The notes under the pieces: generated by a model
Told to the model about the DNA's origin: nothing
The model's database searches: none
Seen by the model: the letters and a program-made list of their open reading frames with translations, nothing else
Shown: in pieces, positions 15,728-23,662 of the stretch
Position numbering within the stretch: position 1 is the stretch's first letter
Layout of the letters: the number at the start of each line of letters is the position of its first letter
Made by a program: the position numbers and the translations under genes
From: Candidatus Brachybacterium merdigallinarum
Lineage (GTDB): Bacteria; Actinomycetota; Actinomycetes; Actinomycetales; Dermabacteraceae
Length of the DNA stretch: 46,136 bases
Reading direction: 5' to 3'
NCBI GenBank assembly: GCA_019115335.1
Contig: DXDT01000188.1
Coordinates: 1 to 46,136 of the forward strand

Positions 15728-16603
15728 ATGCGCCCGCCCCTGGTCCTTGCGATGTCCAGCGCCGATTCCGACGGGGCGGCCGGGCTGCCGGCAGACCTCA
15801 AGACCTTCACCGCGCTCGGCGTGTACGGCGCCGGGGTCACCACCATGGTCTGCTCGGCCACCACGCAGGGCGTCGGAGATGTCCATCATCTGCCGCCCGC
15901 GGTGATCCGCTCCCAGATCGATGCGGTGGTCGGGGATCTGCTGATCGACGCCGTGAAGATCGGGGCCCTCGGCTCCGCCGCCGCCGTCGCCGCCGTCGCC
16001 CAGGCGGTGCGGGAGCACCGGGGCCGGCTGGGCCGGATCGTGCTGGATCCGGTCATGATCTCCTCCCAGGGTGAGGCGCTGATCTCGGCGGAAGGAGCGC
16101 AGGCGCTGCGCGACCAGCTGGTGCCGCTGGTGGACATGGTCTGCGCGAACATGTCCGAGGCCGCTCAGCTGCTGGGTCGACCGCTCGCCACCACCATCGA
16201 GGAGATGCGCGACCAGGCCCTCGCCCTGCAGGCCATGGGCCCCGACTCGGTGCTGATCACCGGCGGGCGCCTGGTGGATGCCGATGCGGTGGACGTCCTC
16301 GTCCATCCCGGGGGCACTGATCTGCTGCGCGCTGCCCGGGTCCCGGATCGCCGGGTGCGCGGGGCCGGTTCGACCCTGTCGGCCGCGATCGCCGCCCAGG
16401 TCGCACGCCTGGCCGACTTCGACCGCGCCGGGGAGCTCGGCGAGATCGGGGAGGAGGGTGCCGACGACGACGTGGTCACCGTGGTCGCCTCCGCCCGCGA
16501 GTTCCTGGCCAGCGCGATCGAGAACGCCGCCGACTGGCAGATCTCCCGCCGGCCGGGCGGCAGCGTTCCGGTCAACCACCTGATCACGCTCGACGCCCGC
16601 TGA
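15728..16603 (+). CDS. thiD: Hydroxymethylpyrimidine/phosphomethylpyrimidine (or pyridoxine-type) kinase, ThiD/PdxK family
   Basis: Ribokinase-fold enzyme of 291 aa phosphorylating a hydroxymethylpyrimidine or vitamin B6 precursor with ATP. Family signs: SSADSDGAAGLPADLKTFTALG near the N-terminus (usual form is DSxGGAGIQADLKT, here with AAGLPADLK), TTMVCSATTQGV, DAVKIGALGS, GRIVLDPVMISSQGEAL, NMSEAAQLLG, VLITGGR and the anion-hole region RGAGSTLSAAIAAQ. The replacement of GxGD by GAGS in that last motif matches many ThiD proteins (GAGC), where Cys is commoner. ATG 15728 is preferred because GGAGA lies five nt upstream; ATG 15716 would add four residues. Converges with the GH3 gene. Confidence 0.82.
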   Translation: MRPPLVLAMSSADSDGAAGLPADLKTFTALGVYGAGVTTMVCSATTQGVGDVHHLPPAVIRSQIDAVVGDLLIDAVKIGALGSAAAVAAVAQAVREHRGRLGRIVLDPVMISSQGEALISAEGAQALRDQLVPLVDMVCANMSEAAQLLGRPLATTIEEMRDQALALQAMGPDSVLITGGRLVDADAVDVLVHPGGTDLLRAARVPDRRVRGAGSTLSAAIAAQVARLADFDRAGELGEIGEEGADDDVVTVVASAREFLASAIENAADWQISRRPGGSVPVNHLITLDAR

Positions 16604-16632
16604 CGAGCAGCATCCCGAGCAGCCCCCGGGCC

Positions 16633-17868
16633 TCAGCTCGTGAGCACTCCCCGCGCCGTCTTGACCCGCAGCATCCGGGCGGCGGACTCCCGGACCCGCT
16701 GCTCCTGCTCGGAGCTCTGCGCGGCCCAGTCCTCGATCGCATCGACCAGCTGCCCGGCGAGCCCCGGGTCCGCGGTCAGCACCGCGTCCCCGCCGGCGGC
16801 CAGCAGGCGGGTGGCGCGGTCGGCGACGGGGACGTCCGCCACCGCCTCGGCTGCCCCGATGTCATCGGTGACCACCAGGCCGTCGAAGCCGAGCTGATCA
16901 CGCAGCAGGTCCTGCACGCATGCGGCGGAGAACATCGCCGGCACTCCGTCCTCGAGGCGGGGGTAGATCGCCGAGGAGAGCATCACCGCGTCCGTGCCCG
17001 CCGCGATCCCGGCCCGGAAGGGCTCCAGGAACGGGTCCCTGGGCCCGGTGGTCTCGTCGACGATCCCCTCGGCGGAGAAGTCCGTGTTCTGCTCCACCCT
17101 GCCCAGGCCCGGGAAATGCTTGAGCGTCGCCCCGATCCCCGCCTCATCCAGCGTCTCGACGGCCGCCGTGACGCAGTCGGCGACCGCGGTGGGATCGGTG
17201 CCGAAGCCGCGGTCCAGACCGCCGACGGGCTCATTGGCGTCGCCCAGCTGCGGGTCCACCACGTCGGCCACCGGTGCCAGGTCCAGGTGCAGGCCCCGGG
17301 CCGCGAGGTCCTCACCGATCGTGCGATAGGCCGTTGCGACGGCCTCGGTCCCCTCCTCGCCGAGCGTCGCGGCGGAGTCGACCTCGCTCGCGGCGTCCCC
17401 GCGCAGCATCCGCACCTGGCCGCCCTCCTGATCCACCGCGAGCAGCGGCGGGACGGCGTCCTCGGGTCCGTCCTGGGCGGCGGCGACCATCGCCTCGACC
17501 TCCTCCGCGCTCTCCCAGACCCCCAGCAGGAAGTAGCCGCCCACCTGGTCGTCGGTGCGGGTCGAGCGCGGGAATTCGGTGCCGGCGGGGATCCCCACCA
17601 GCACCAGCTGGCCGGCGATGCCGCGGGGATCCAGGGCGTCGAGCCGCTCCTGGATCGCGGCCTCCGCCGGATCCTCGGTCCGTGTCGGCTCCGTCGGAGC
17701 GTCGGTCCTCTCCGGCGTCCCGGTGCCGCCGGCGTCGGAGGGATCTGCCGTCCCCGCGGGAGCACCCCCGCCCTCCGAGGGCCCGGTGGTGCCGGGGTCC
17801 TCCTCCAGCGCGGTGCAGGCCGCCGCGGCGAGCACAGGGGAGGCGAGCAGGAGCTGACGTCGGCGCAT
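16633..17868 (-). CDS. Glycoside hydrolase family 3 lipoprotein (beta-N-acetylhexosaminidase-like)
   Basis: Exported, lipid-anchored hydrolase, 411 aa. Signal peptide MRRRQ followed by LLLASPVLAAAAC, lipidated C18, then a Pro/Thr/Asp/Gly-rich linker to about 67. The single GH3 barrel domain carries LLAVDQEGGQVRML (143-155), LHLDLAPVADV (193-203), LKHFPGLGRVEQNTDFS (249-265), AVMLSSAIYP and the nucleophile loop LVVTDDIGA at 331-339. In NagZ the conserved loop after KHFPG ends in Asp-Ser-His with the His as acid/base partner; here the aligned residues are D263-F264-S265, so the NagZ dyad is missing although KHFPGLGRV-type sequences are usual in actinobacterial members. The ATG at 17868 follows AACACT by seven nt and is probably leaderless. 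Confidence 0.9.
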   Translation of the reverse strand: MRRRQLLLASPVLAAAACTALEEDPGTTGPSEGGGAPAGTADPSDAGGTGTPERTDAPTEPTRTEDPAEAAIQERLDALDPRGIAGQLVLVGIPAGTEFPRSTRTDDQVGGYFLLGVWESAEEVEAMVAAAQDGPEDAVPPLLAVDQEGGQVRMLRGDAASEVDSAATLGEEGTEAVATAYRTIGEDLAARGLHLDLAPVADVVDPQLGDANEPVGGLDRGFGTDPTAVADCVTAAVETLDEAGIGATLKHFPGLGRVEQNTDFSAEGIVDETTGPRDPFLEPFRAGIAAGTDAVMLSSAIYPRLEDGVPAMFSAACVQDLLRDQLGFDGLVVTDDIGAAEAVADVPVADRATRLLAAGGDAVLTADPGLAGQLVDAIEDWAAQSSEQEQRVRESAARMLRVKTARGVLTS

Positions 17869-17875
17869 GACCGCC

Positions 17876-17881
17876 AGTGTT
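17876..17881 (-). promoter_or_regulatory. Putative -10 box of the GH3 lipoprotein gene
   Basis: AACACT on the minus strand ends seven nt before ATG 17868. It differs from TANNNT at the first base. It fits the leaderless pattern seen at several other genes here. Confidence 0.35.
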
Positions 17882-17909
17882 CCACGCCCCCGGCACGGAT
17901 CCGCTCGAG

Positions 17910-17939
17910 TGACCTGGCGCACGGCGATCGACGTAGGCT
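17910..17939 (+). promoter_or_regulatory. Leaderless promoter of the DUF4287-like operon
   Basis: TGACCT (17910-17915) and TAGGCT (17934-17939) are 18 bp apart; the -10 ends seven nt before ATG 17947. There is no Shine-Dalgarno sequence. The promoter is divergent from that of the GH3 gene within about 80 bp. Confidence 0.55.
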
Positions 17940-17946
17940 GTGGTCC

Positions 17947-18543
17947 ATGGATCTCACCATGCCGCCCGCCGAGCATCCGCGCTCCGCCCCAATCGAGAAC
18001 GCCACCGCGGTGACCTTGGCGACCTGGGTGCAGCGCCTGGACGAGGCCGGGGGCCGCGACCTCGACCACACCGCCATCGCTCGCCTGCTCGTCGCGGAGT
18101 GGGACGTCCAGGAGTGGTGGGCGCAGGGCGTCACCGTCGCCTACGAGCAGCTGATCGGCCGCCGGGTGGTCGGGCAGAGCTGCGACGGGGACTTCAGCGC
18201 CTCCGCCTCCCGCACCCTGCCCGGGAGCATGGACTGGGTGCGCGAGGCCTGGGACGCGTTCATGACCGCGGACCGCCGCCAGGAGCTCGGCCTCGAGGAC
18301 CCCTCCCTGACGGACACCGCCGCCTGGCGCTACTGGCGCGCCGCCGTGCAGGACGGCACCCGGCTCTCGGTCAACATCACGGCGAGGACGACGGGCTCCG
18401 AGAACCCTGCCGCCGCCCGCTCCACCCTGGGCATCGAGCACAAGGGCCTGGAGACCGCCGAGGCCCGGGACGCCTGGAAGACCACCTGGAAGCGCACGCT
18501 GGACGCCTTCGTCACCCAGCAGAAGGAGAAGAACGACCGATGA
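17947..18543 (+). CDS. DUF4287/SRPBCC-like protein of unknown function
   Basis: 198 aa, soluble. An N-terminal helical part (about 15-72) has LDHTAIARLLVAEWDVQEWW followed by AQGVTVAYEQLIGRR, a Trp-Trp-containing motif resembling DUF4287 proteins. The C-terminal part (about 75-190) with FSASASRTLP, LSVNITART, STLGIEHKGLE and WKTTWKRTLDAF resembles an AHSA1/SRPBCC-type lipid- or ligand-binding fold, often called activator of Hsp90-like. Assignment of the second domain is tentative. It is the first gene of a four-gene operon: its stop overlaps the next start (ATGA), so translation of the peptidase is probably coupled to it. The start at 17947 fits a leaderless transcript. Confidence 0.75.
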   Translation: MDLTMPPAEHPRSAPIENATAVTLATWVQRLDEAGGRDLDHTAIARLLVAEWDVQEWWAQGVTVAYEQLIGRRVVGQSCDGDFSASASRTLPGSMDWVREAWDAFMTADRRQELGLEDPSLTDTAAWRYWRAAVQDGTRLSVNITARTTGSENPAAARSTLGIEHKGLETAEARDAWKTTWKRTLDAFVTQQKEKNDR

Positions 18544-20753
18544 CCGCCCCCCGGCCCGCGACCCCCTCCCAGCAGCCCGGTGCCCAGCAGCCCGGCGCCC
18601 AGCTGCCCGCCGCCGACGGCAGCGCCGATCCCCACCAGTGGCTCGAGGACGTCACCGGGGAGGACGCCCTGGCCTGGGTGCGGGAGCGCAACGCCCGCGC
18701 CGAGGCGGAGCTGGACACGGTGAAGGACCCGGTGACGGGGGAGCCCCTGGCCGCGCTGCTGGGCGAGGAGATCCGCGAGATCCTCGACGCCAAGGACAAG
18801 ATCCCCGGGGTCACCCTGCGCGGGGAGCACCTGTACAACTTCTGGACCGACGCCGAGCACGAGCGCGGGCTGTGGCGGCGCACCACGATGGACTCCTACC
18901 GCAGCGAGGATCCGCAGTGGGAGATCCTGCTGGACGTCGACGCCCTGAACGCCGCGGAGGGCGAGGACTGGGTGTGGCACGGTGCCCGCCTACTGCGGCC
19001 GGAGGGGCTCGAGGACGGCGAGCCGTACCGCCATGCCCTGATCGACCTCTCCCACGGCGGCTCCGATGCGGATGTGACGCGCGAGTTCGATCTCGAGACC
19101 CTGCAGTTCGTCGCCCCGGAGGACGGCGGCTTCCTGCGCCCCGAGGCGAAGGGCTCCCTGCACTGGATCGACCGCGACACCGTCTGGGCCACGACCGACT
19201 TCGGCGAGGGCACCATGACCACCTCGGGCTACGCCCGCCAGGCCCGCATCTGGCGCCGCGGCACCGCCCTGCTCGACGCCGAGCTGGTCTTCGAGGGCGC
19301 CGAGGACGACATGGGCATCTTCGCCCTCCACGACTCCACCCCCGGCTGGGAGCGCGACTGGATCGTCCAGAACCACGCCTTCTACGACGCCACCCTGCAC
19401 CTGGTGGACCGCAGCCAGCAGCCGCCGGCGCTGACCACCCTCGAGATCCCGCGGGACATGGAGGCCACCGCGCATCGCGACCTGGCGATCTTCCTGCCGC
19501 GCAGCGACTGGGAGGTCGGGGACGGTATCCACCCCGCCGGCTCCCTCGTGGTCGGCGACCTCGACGCCTTCCTGGCCGGGGAGCCCGGGCTGACCACCTT
19601 GTTCGAACCCACCGAGACCACCTCGCTGGCTGGGATGACGATCACCCGCACCACCGTGGTGCTGACCATCCTCGAGGACGTCGTCCACCGCCTCGAGGTG
19701 CACGTCCGCGACGAGCACGGCACCTGGGTGCGGGAGGACCTCCACCCCGAGCTGCAGGGATCGATCGGCGTCGCCGCCGTCGACGCTGACCGCAGCGACG
19801 AGATCTGGGTGACCGTCACCGGGTTCGTCGACCCCACCGCGCTGATGCTCGGCGACCTCGCCGACGTCCCCGGCGGCGGTGCCCCCGGCGAGCTGACGGT
19901 GATCAAGTCCACCCCCGCCCGGTTCGCGGCGGACGGCCTCGAGGTCACCCAGCACTTCGCCACCAGCGACGACGGCACCCGCATCCCGTACTTCGAGATC
20001 GCTCGGGTGGATCGTGCGGAGTCCGACGGCCCCGCCCCGACCCTGCTGTACGGCTACGGCGGCTTCGAGATCTCCCTGACCCCGAGCTACCTCGGGGCGA
20101 TCGGCAAGGCCTGGCTGGAGCGCGGCGGCACCTATGTGCTGGCGAACATCCGCGGCGGCGGCGAGTACGGCCCCCGCTGGCACCAGGCCGCCCTGAAGGA
20201 GAACCGCCACCGCGCCTACGAGGACTTCTCCTCGGTCGCGAAGGACCTCCTCGAGCGGGGCGTCACCGACCGGGAGCACCTCGCGGTGCGTGGCGGCTCC
20301 AACGGCGGCCTGCTCACCGGCAACATGGTCACCCGGTACCCGGAGCTGTTCGGCGCGGTCATCATCCAGGTGCCGCTGCTGGACATGAAGCGCTACTCGC
20401 ATCTGCTGGCCGGAGCCTCCTGGATGGCCGAGTACGGCGACCCGGACACCGAGGACTGGGAGTACATCCGCACCTTCAGCCCGTACCACCTGCTGCGCGA
20501 GGACGTCGACTACCCGCCGACCTTCCTGCTCACCTCGACCCGCGACGACCGGGTCCACCCCGGTCACGCCCGCAAGTTCGCGGCCGCGATGGAGTCCCTG
20601 GGCGCTCCCGTGCAGGCCTGGGAGAACATCGAGGGCGGCCACGGGGGAGCGGCGACCAATGCGCAGTCCGCCCGCATGAACGCGCTGATGTACACCTTCC
20701 TGTGGTCCACCCTCGGCGGGCGGCCGGAATCCCGCCGGGACGAGGGCGCATGA
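18540..20753 (+). CDS. Prolyl oligopeptidase family serine peptidase (S9)
   Basis: Cytosolic-looking serine peptidase, 737 aa, no signal peptide. After a Gln/Pro/Ala-rich N-terminal 30 residues comes DPHQWLEDVTGEDALAWVRE, the usual start of S9A enzymes, then a beta-propeller (about 70-430) and an alpha/beta hydrolase domain (about 460-725). Catalytic residues: nucleophile S587 in RGGSNGGLL, acid D669 or D670 in STRDDRVHP, and H701 in EGGHGG. YGYGGFEISLTPSY and NIRGGGEYGPRWHQAALKENR are conserved blocks around the oxyanion hole. It cleaves short proline-containing peptides in characterised members; substrate here unknown. Overlaps its neighbours by four nt on each side, hence co-translated. 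Confidence 0.95.
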   Translation: MTAPRPATPSQQPGAQQPGAQLPAADGSADPHQWLEDVTGEDALAWVRERNARAEAELDTVKDPVTGEPLAALLGEEIREILDAKDKIPGVTLRGEHLYNFWTDAEHERGLWRRTTMDSYRSEDPQWEILLDVDALNAAEGEDWVWHGARLLRPEGLEDGEPYRHALIDLSHGGSDADVTREFDLETLQFVAPEDGGFLRPEAKGSLHWIDRDTVWATTDFGEGTMTTSGYARQARIWRRGTALLDAELVFEGAEDDMGIFALHDSTPGWERDWIVQNHAFYDATLHLVDRSQQPPALTTLEIPRDMEATAHRDLAIFLPRSDWEVGDGIHPAGSLVVGDLDAFLAGEPGLTTLFEPTETTSLAGMTITRTTVVLTILEDVVHRLEVHVRDEHGTWVREDLHPELQGSIGVAAVDADRSDEIWVTVTGFVDPTALMLGDLADVPGGGAPGELTVIKSTPARFAADGLEVTQHFATSDDGTRIPYFEIARVDRAESDGPAPTLLYGYGGFEISLTPSYLGAIGKAWLERGGTYVLANIRGGGEYGPRWHQAALKENRHRAYEDFSSVAKDLLERGVTDREHLAVRGGSNGGLLTGNMVTRYPELFGAVIIQVPLLDMKRYSHLLAGASWMAEYGDPDTEDWEYIRTFSPYHLLREDVDYPPTFLLTSTRDDRVHPGHARKFAAAMESLGAPVQAWENIEGGHGGAATNAQSARMNALMYTFLWSTLGGRPESRRDEGA

Positions 20754-21400
20754 TGAGTCCCAGCCACCGCGCCGAGGTCCCGCGCGCCGCGGAGCCCCCC
20801 GCACCTTCCGACCCCGATGAGCTGGACTTCCTCGTCGACCGGCTCGCCCAGGAGCAGACCGATCAGGCCACCGCCCGGGAGATCGCGGAGGATGCGACGC
20901 CCGACCGTCCCCGCGCGCCCCTGGTGGGCGGGGAAGTCGAGACGCTCCACGGCACCCTCGAGGAGCTCCGCGCCTCGATCCGGTGGAAGGTCGAGGGGCT
21001 CAGCGACGAGCAGGCCTCCCGGCGCCTGGTCGGCTCCGACACCACGGTGATCGGCATGCTCCAGCACCTGGCCGACACCGAGCGCTACTGGTTCCGGGCG
21101 ATCCTCGGGGCCTATCCCGCGGAGGAGGTCGGCTACCGGTGGTCGCAGGACCATGACGCCGAGGCCGAGTGGTCCCTCGCCCTGGACGCCTCCCTCTCCC
21201 GCGCGTGCGAGGACTACGAGGACGCGATCGCCGCGTCCCGTGCCCAGCTGCTGGGCCGTGACCCGGACGAGGAGCTGCGGGCCGGGCCCGAGGTGCGGAC
21301 CGTGCGCTGGGTGCTCGTCCACATGATCGCCGAGACCGCGCGCCACGCCGGCCAGCTCGACATCCTCACCGAGCAGACCGACGGTCGGACCGGCGAGTGA
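20750..21400 (+). CDS. DinB / DUF664 family protein
   Basis: Four-helix-bundle metal-binding protein of the DinB superfamily, 216 aa. Actinobacterial relatives include mycothiol-dependent S-transferases, but this role cannot be assumed. After a 60-residue hydrophilic N-terminus, the bundle shows MLQHLADTERYWFRAIL (H106), a DYEDAIAASR helix and WVLVHMIAETARHAGQLDIL (H191, H199), the histidines expected to bind metal. ATG 20750 overlaps the stop of the peptidase gene by four nt; a second ATG follows directly at 20753. The stop overlaps the next start (GTGA). Located third in the operon. Confidence 0.88.
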   Translation: MMSPSHRAEVPRAAEPPAPSDPDELDFLVDRLAQEQTDQATAREIAEDATPDRPRAPLVGGEVETLHGTLEELRASIRWKVEGLSDEQASRRLVGSDTTVIGMLQHLADTERYWFRAILGAYPAEEVGYRWSQDHDAEAEWSLALDASLSRACEDYEDAIAASRAQLLGRDPDEELRAGPEVRTVRWVLVHMIAETARHAGQLDILTEQTDGRTGE

Positions 21401-22767
21401 GCCCCCGCCCCCGCTCCCGCCGGACCGAGCTGTTCGAGCGCTCCGCCCAGGACGACCTGCTGCTGATGCGGAACGACCTGATGACGGTCTACCGCGAGCA
21501 CTCCGCGCAGGACCAGCGGCTGTTCCCGCTGCGCTATGCCCGCAGCGCGCCTCGCCGCGGGGCCCGGATCCCTCCGGAGGAGGCACCGCCGCAGGTGCCG
21601 GCGCTCATCATCCCCGACGGGCCCGGCACCGCCTCGGTGCTGCCCTACCATCTCCTGCGCAGCACCCTGGGCGGTCACGGCCTGGACGTGCTGATGATGG
21701 AGCATCGCGGAGTGGGCCTGTCCCGTCTCGATGCGCGAGGGGAGGATCTCCCGCTGTCGGCCATGCGGGTGACCGAGGTGGTCGAGGACCTGCGTGCCGT
21801 GCTCGACCATGCCGGGGTCGAGCAGGTGGCGGTCCTGGGCAGCGGCTACGGCGCCTATCTCGCGCTCGCGCTCGCCGCCCGGCACCCGCAGCGGGTCCAT
21901 TCCCTGGTGCTGGACTCCCCGCGCACCAGTGCCGAGGACGAGCGCATCAGCCAGGCGGCCCTGCGCGCCGCGTACTGGGACGGCGAGGATCCCCATACCG
22001 CCCGCACCGCCGCCTCCCTGCGTCGCCTCATCGAGGGTGAGGAGGTCGATGCGCAGCGCGCCGGGCCGATCATCCTGGCGGTCCACGAGCACGGCGGGGC
22101 GGAGTCGGTCCAGGAGCTGGTGCGCCTGCTCGAGGTCGGCCGAGGCCACCTCACCTGGAACAGCGTCCGCCAGGTGCTCACCCAGGGATGGCTCGAGTCC
22201 ACGCCGTACGTGGTCGAGCACGATCTGGTCGCCCCGATCTCCCACACCGAGCTCGGCTACGGCGCCTCGGCGGACGGGGAGCCGCTGGACGCGCTGGCGA
22301 TCACCGCGCAGCGTGCCCGTGCGGTCCCACCCTTCGCCGGGGAGCCCTGGGACCTGCCGGTGCTCGCAGAGTCCATCACGGTGCCGACGATCATCCTGTC
22401 CGGCACCCGGGACATGATCACCCCGGCGGTGATCGCCCAGGACCTCGCCCGCCGGATGCCCGCCGCGCAGCTGCTGAGCATCCCCGGGGCCGGGCACAAC
22501 CTGCTGGATGCTCGCAGCCGGATCGCACAGGTCGCGCTGCGCTGGTCGGCCGCCGGCATCGGTCAGCGGCTGCCACCGCTCGCCCCGCAGCTGGCCCGGC
22601 TACCGGTGAGCCCGGCGGACCGCTCCGTCTCCCGCGGTCTGCACATCGCGCTGGCCGCGGAGCGGCTCTCCCCGTGGCGGCTGGCGATGGAGAGCGCGCG
22701 CGAGCGTCGGGATCGGGCGCTGGTCGATCCCACGGCCCGCCGCACCCGCACCACTCGCGTGCGCTGA
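21397..22767 (+). CDS. Alpha/beta hydrolase, proline-iminopeptidase/TAP-like
   Basis: Predicted serine hydrolase of 456 aa without signal peptide. The core shows PALIIPDGPGTASVLPY (oxyanion strand, about 68-85), LMMEHRGVGLSRL, the nucleophile elbow VLGSGYGAYLAL with S149, acid D339 in LSGTRDMITPAV and H367 in IPGAGHNLLDA. The order and the large cap (about 175-310) resemble the tripeptidyl-aminopeptidase/proline-iminopeptidase group. The neighbouring prolyl oligopeptidase supports a peptide-degrading role, but this is inference. C-terminal about 70 residues are basic and Arg/Thr-rich. GTG 21397 overlaps the preceding stop by four nt. Confidence 0.85.
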   Translation: MSPRPRSRRTELFERSAQDDLLLMRNDLMTVYREHSAQDQRLFPLRYARSAPRRGARIPPEEAPPQVPALIIPDGPGTASVLPYHLLRSTLGGHGLDVLMMEHRGVGLSRLDARGEDLPLSAMRVTEVVEDLRAVLDHAGVEQVAVLGSGYGAYLALALAARHPQRVHSLVLDSPRTSAEDERISQAALRAAYWDGEDPHTARTAASLRRLIEGEEVDAQRAGPIILAVHEHGGAESVQELVRLLEVGRGHLTWNSVRQVLTQGWLESTPYVVEHDLVAPISHTELGYGASADGEPLDALAITAQRARAVPPFAGEPWDLPVLAESITVPTIILSGTRDMITPAVIAQDLARRMPAAQLLSIPGAGHNLLDARSRIAQVALRWSAAGIGQRLPPLAPQLARLPVSPADRSVSRGLHIALAAERLSPWRLAMESARERRDRALVDPTARRTRTTRVR

Positions 22768-22846
22768 GCGGTCTCCCCTGTGAGCAGTGTGATCGACGGA
22801 CGCACGCGCACGGTGACCACCAGCGCCCGGAGCAGGAGGAGGGGAC

Positions 22847-23662
22847 ATGGCTCGACGAGCCCGCGGCATCCGCAGCGTCGTGCCCCTGCCCGGCAGATCG
22901 CGGACCATGGCGGTCCTGGCGGCGGCGACCATCGCGGCCGTCGGCGCTCTGACCGGCCTCGGGGCGGTGGGCATGGGGCCCTTGGCCGCGCTCTCGGCGC
23001 GCACTGCCGAGACCGACGCCCGTGACGGCCAGCAGGACCCGGCTCCGGCCTCGCCCGCCGTCTCGGACGGGGGCGGGGAGGTCCCGCCGACCGGGGACCC
23101 CACCACGCAGACGACCCCGCCGCTGCCCCCGAGCAGCGAGCAGCCCACCATCGACGAGCCCTCGCCCGAGCTGACCGAGGGGGAGCCCGTCGAGGACGGC
23201 GGTGCGGGCGACCGAGGCACCTCGGGCGGCTCCTCCTCCGAGGGAGGCCGCTCCGGCGGATCCTCGAGCGGTGGTTCCGGTGGCTCCGGTGGCGATGGTT
23301 CCGGGAGCGGCGGCTCCGGTGGCGGTGATCCCAGTGGCGGAAGCTCCGGCGGGAACGACGGCTCCCCGGGCGACGGCGGCTCCGGCGGGGGTGAGGAGCC
23401 CGGTGACGGCGGCGGCTCAGGTGAGCCCCCGGGCGACGACGGAACTCCCAGCGACGGCTCCGACGGGGAGGAGGGCCCCGGCGACAGCGGTCCTGGTGGA
23501 GGTGACGAATCCCCGCCCGGCGATGGCACCACGCCCCCGGGCACCGGTGGCGGCGGCAGCGGCAGCGACGGCGGTGGCACGCCGAGCCCCGGCAGCCCCA
23601 CGCCGTCTGATCAGACGCGGCAGCTGACCACGAACTCGGACTCCTCGAAGACCGTCTCGTAG
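22847..23662 (+). CDS. Gly/Ser/Asp/Pro-rich low-complexity exported or membrane protein
   Basis: 271 aa. An Arg-rich start is followed by one hydrophobic segment at about 21-50 (MAVLAAATIAAVGALTGLGA), likely a membrane anchor or signal. Everything after about residue 55 is disordered: an acidic Pro/Thr/Glu part to about 120, then a long Gly-Ser-Asp region with short GGSGG, GDGG and PGDG units to about 255. No catalytic domain. The last 17 residues (from about DQTRQ) change composition because the frame reads antisense through the end of the DUF2079 gene; the two genes overlap tail-to-tail by 52 nt. AGGAGGAGGGG lies about four nt before ATG 22847. Function unknown; a cell-wall spacer or stalk is one possibility. 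Confidence 0.65.
   Translation: MARRARGIRSVVPLPGRSRTMAVLAAATIAAVGALTGLGAVGMGPLAALSARTAETDARDGQQDPAPASPAVSDGGGEVPPTGDPTTQTTPPLPPSSEQPTIDEPSPELTEGEPVEDGGAGDRGTSGGSSSEGGRSGGSSSGGSGGSGGDGSGSGGSGGGDPSGGSSGGNDGSPGDGGSGGGEEPGDGGGSGEPPGDDGTPSDGSDGEEGPGDSGPGGGDESPPGDGTTPPGTGGGGSGSDGGGTPSPGSPTPSDQTRQLTTNSDSSKTVS

Noticed and set aside
23200-23600. Short repeated GGC/GGT-rich units as a CRISPR or other spaced repeat array
   Set aside because: They are codon-level Gly/Ser/Asp low complexity inside a coding frame, irregular in length and without spacers.
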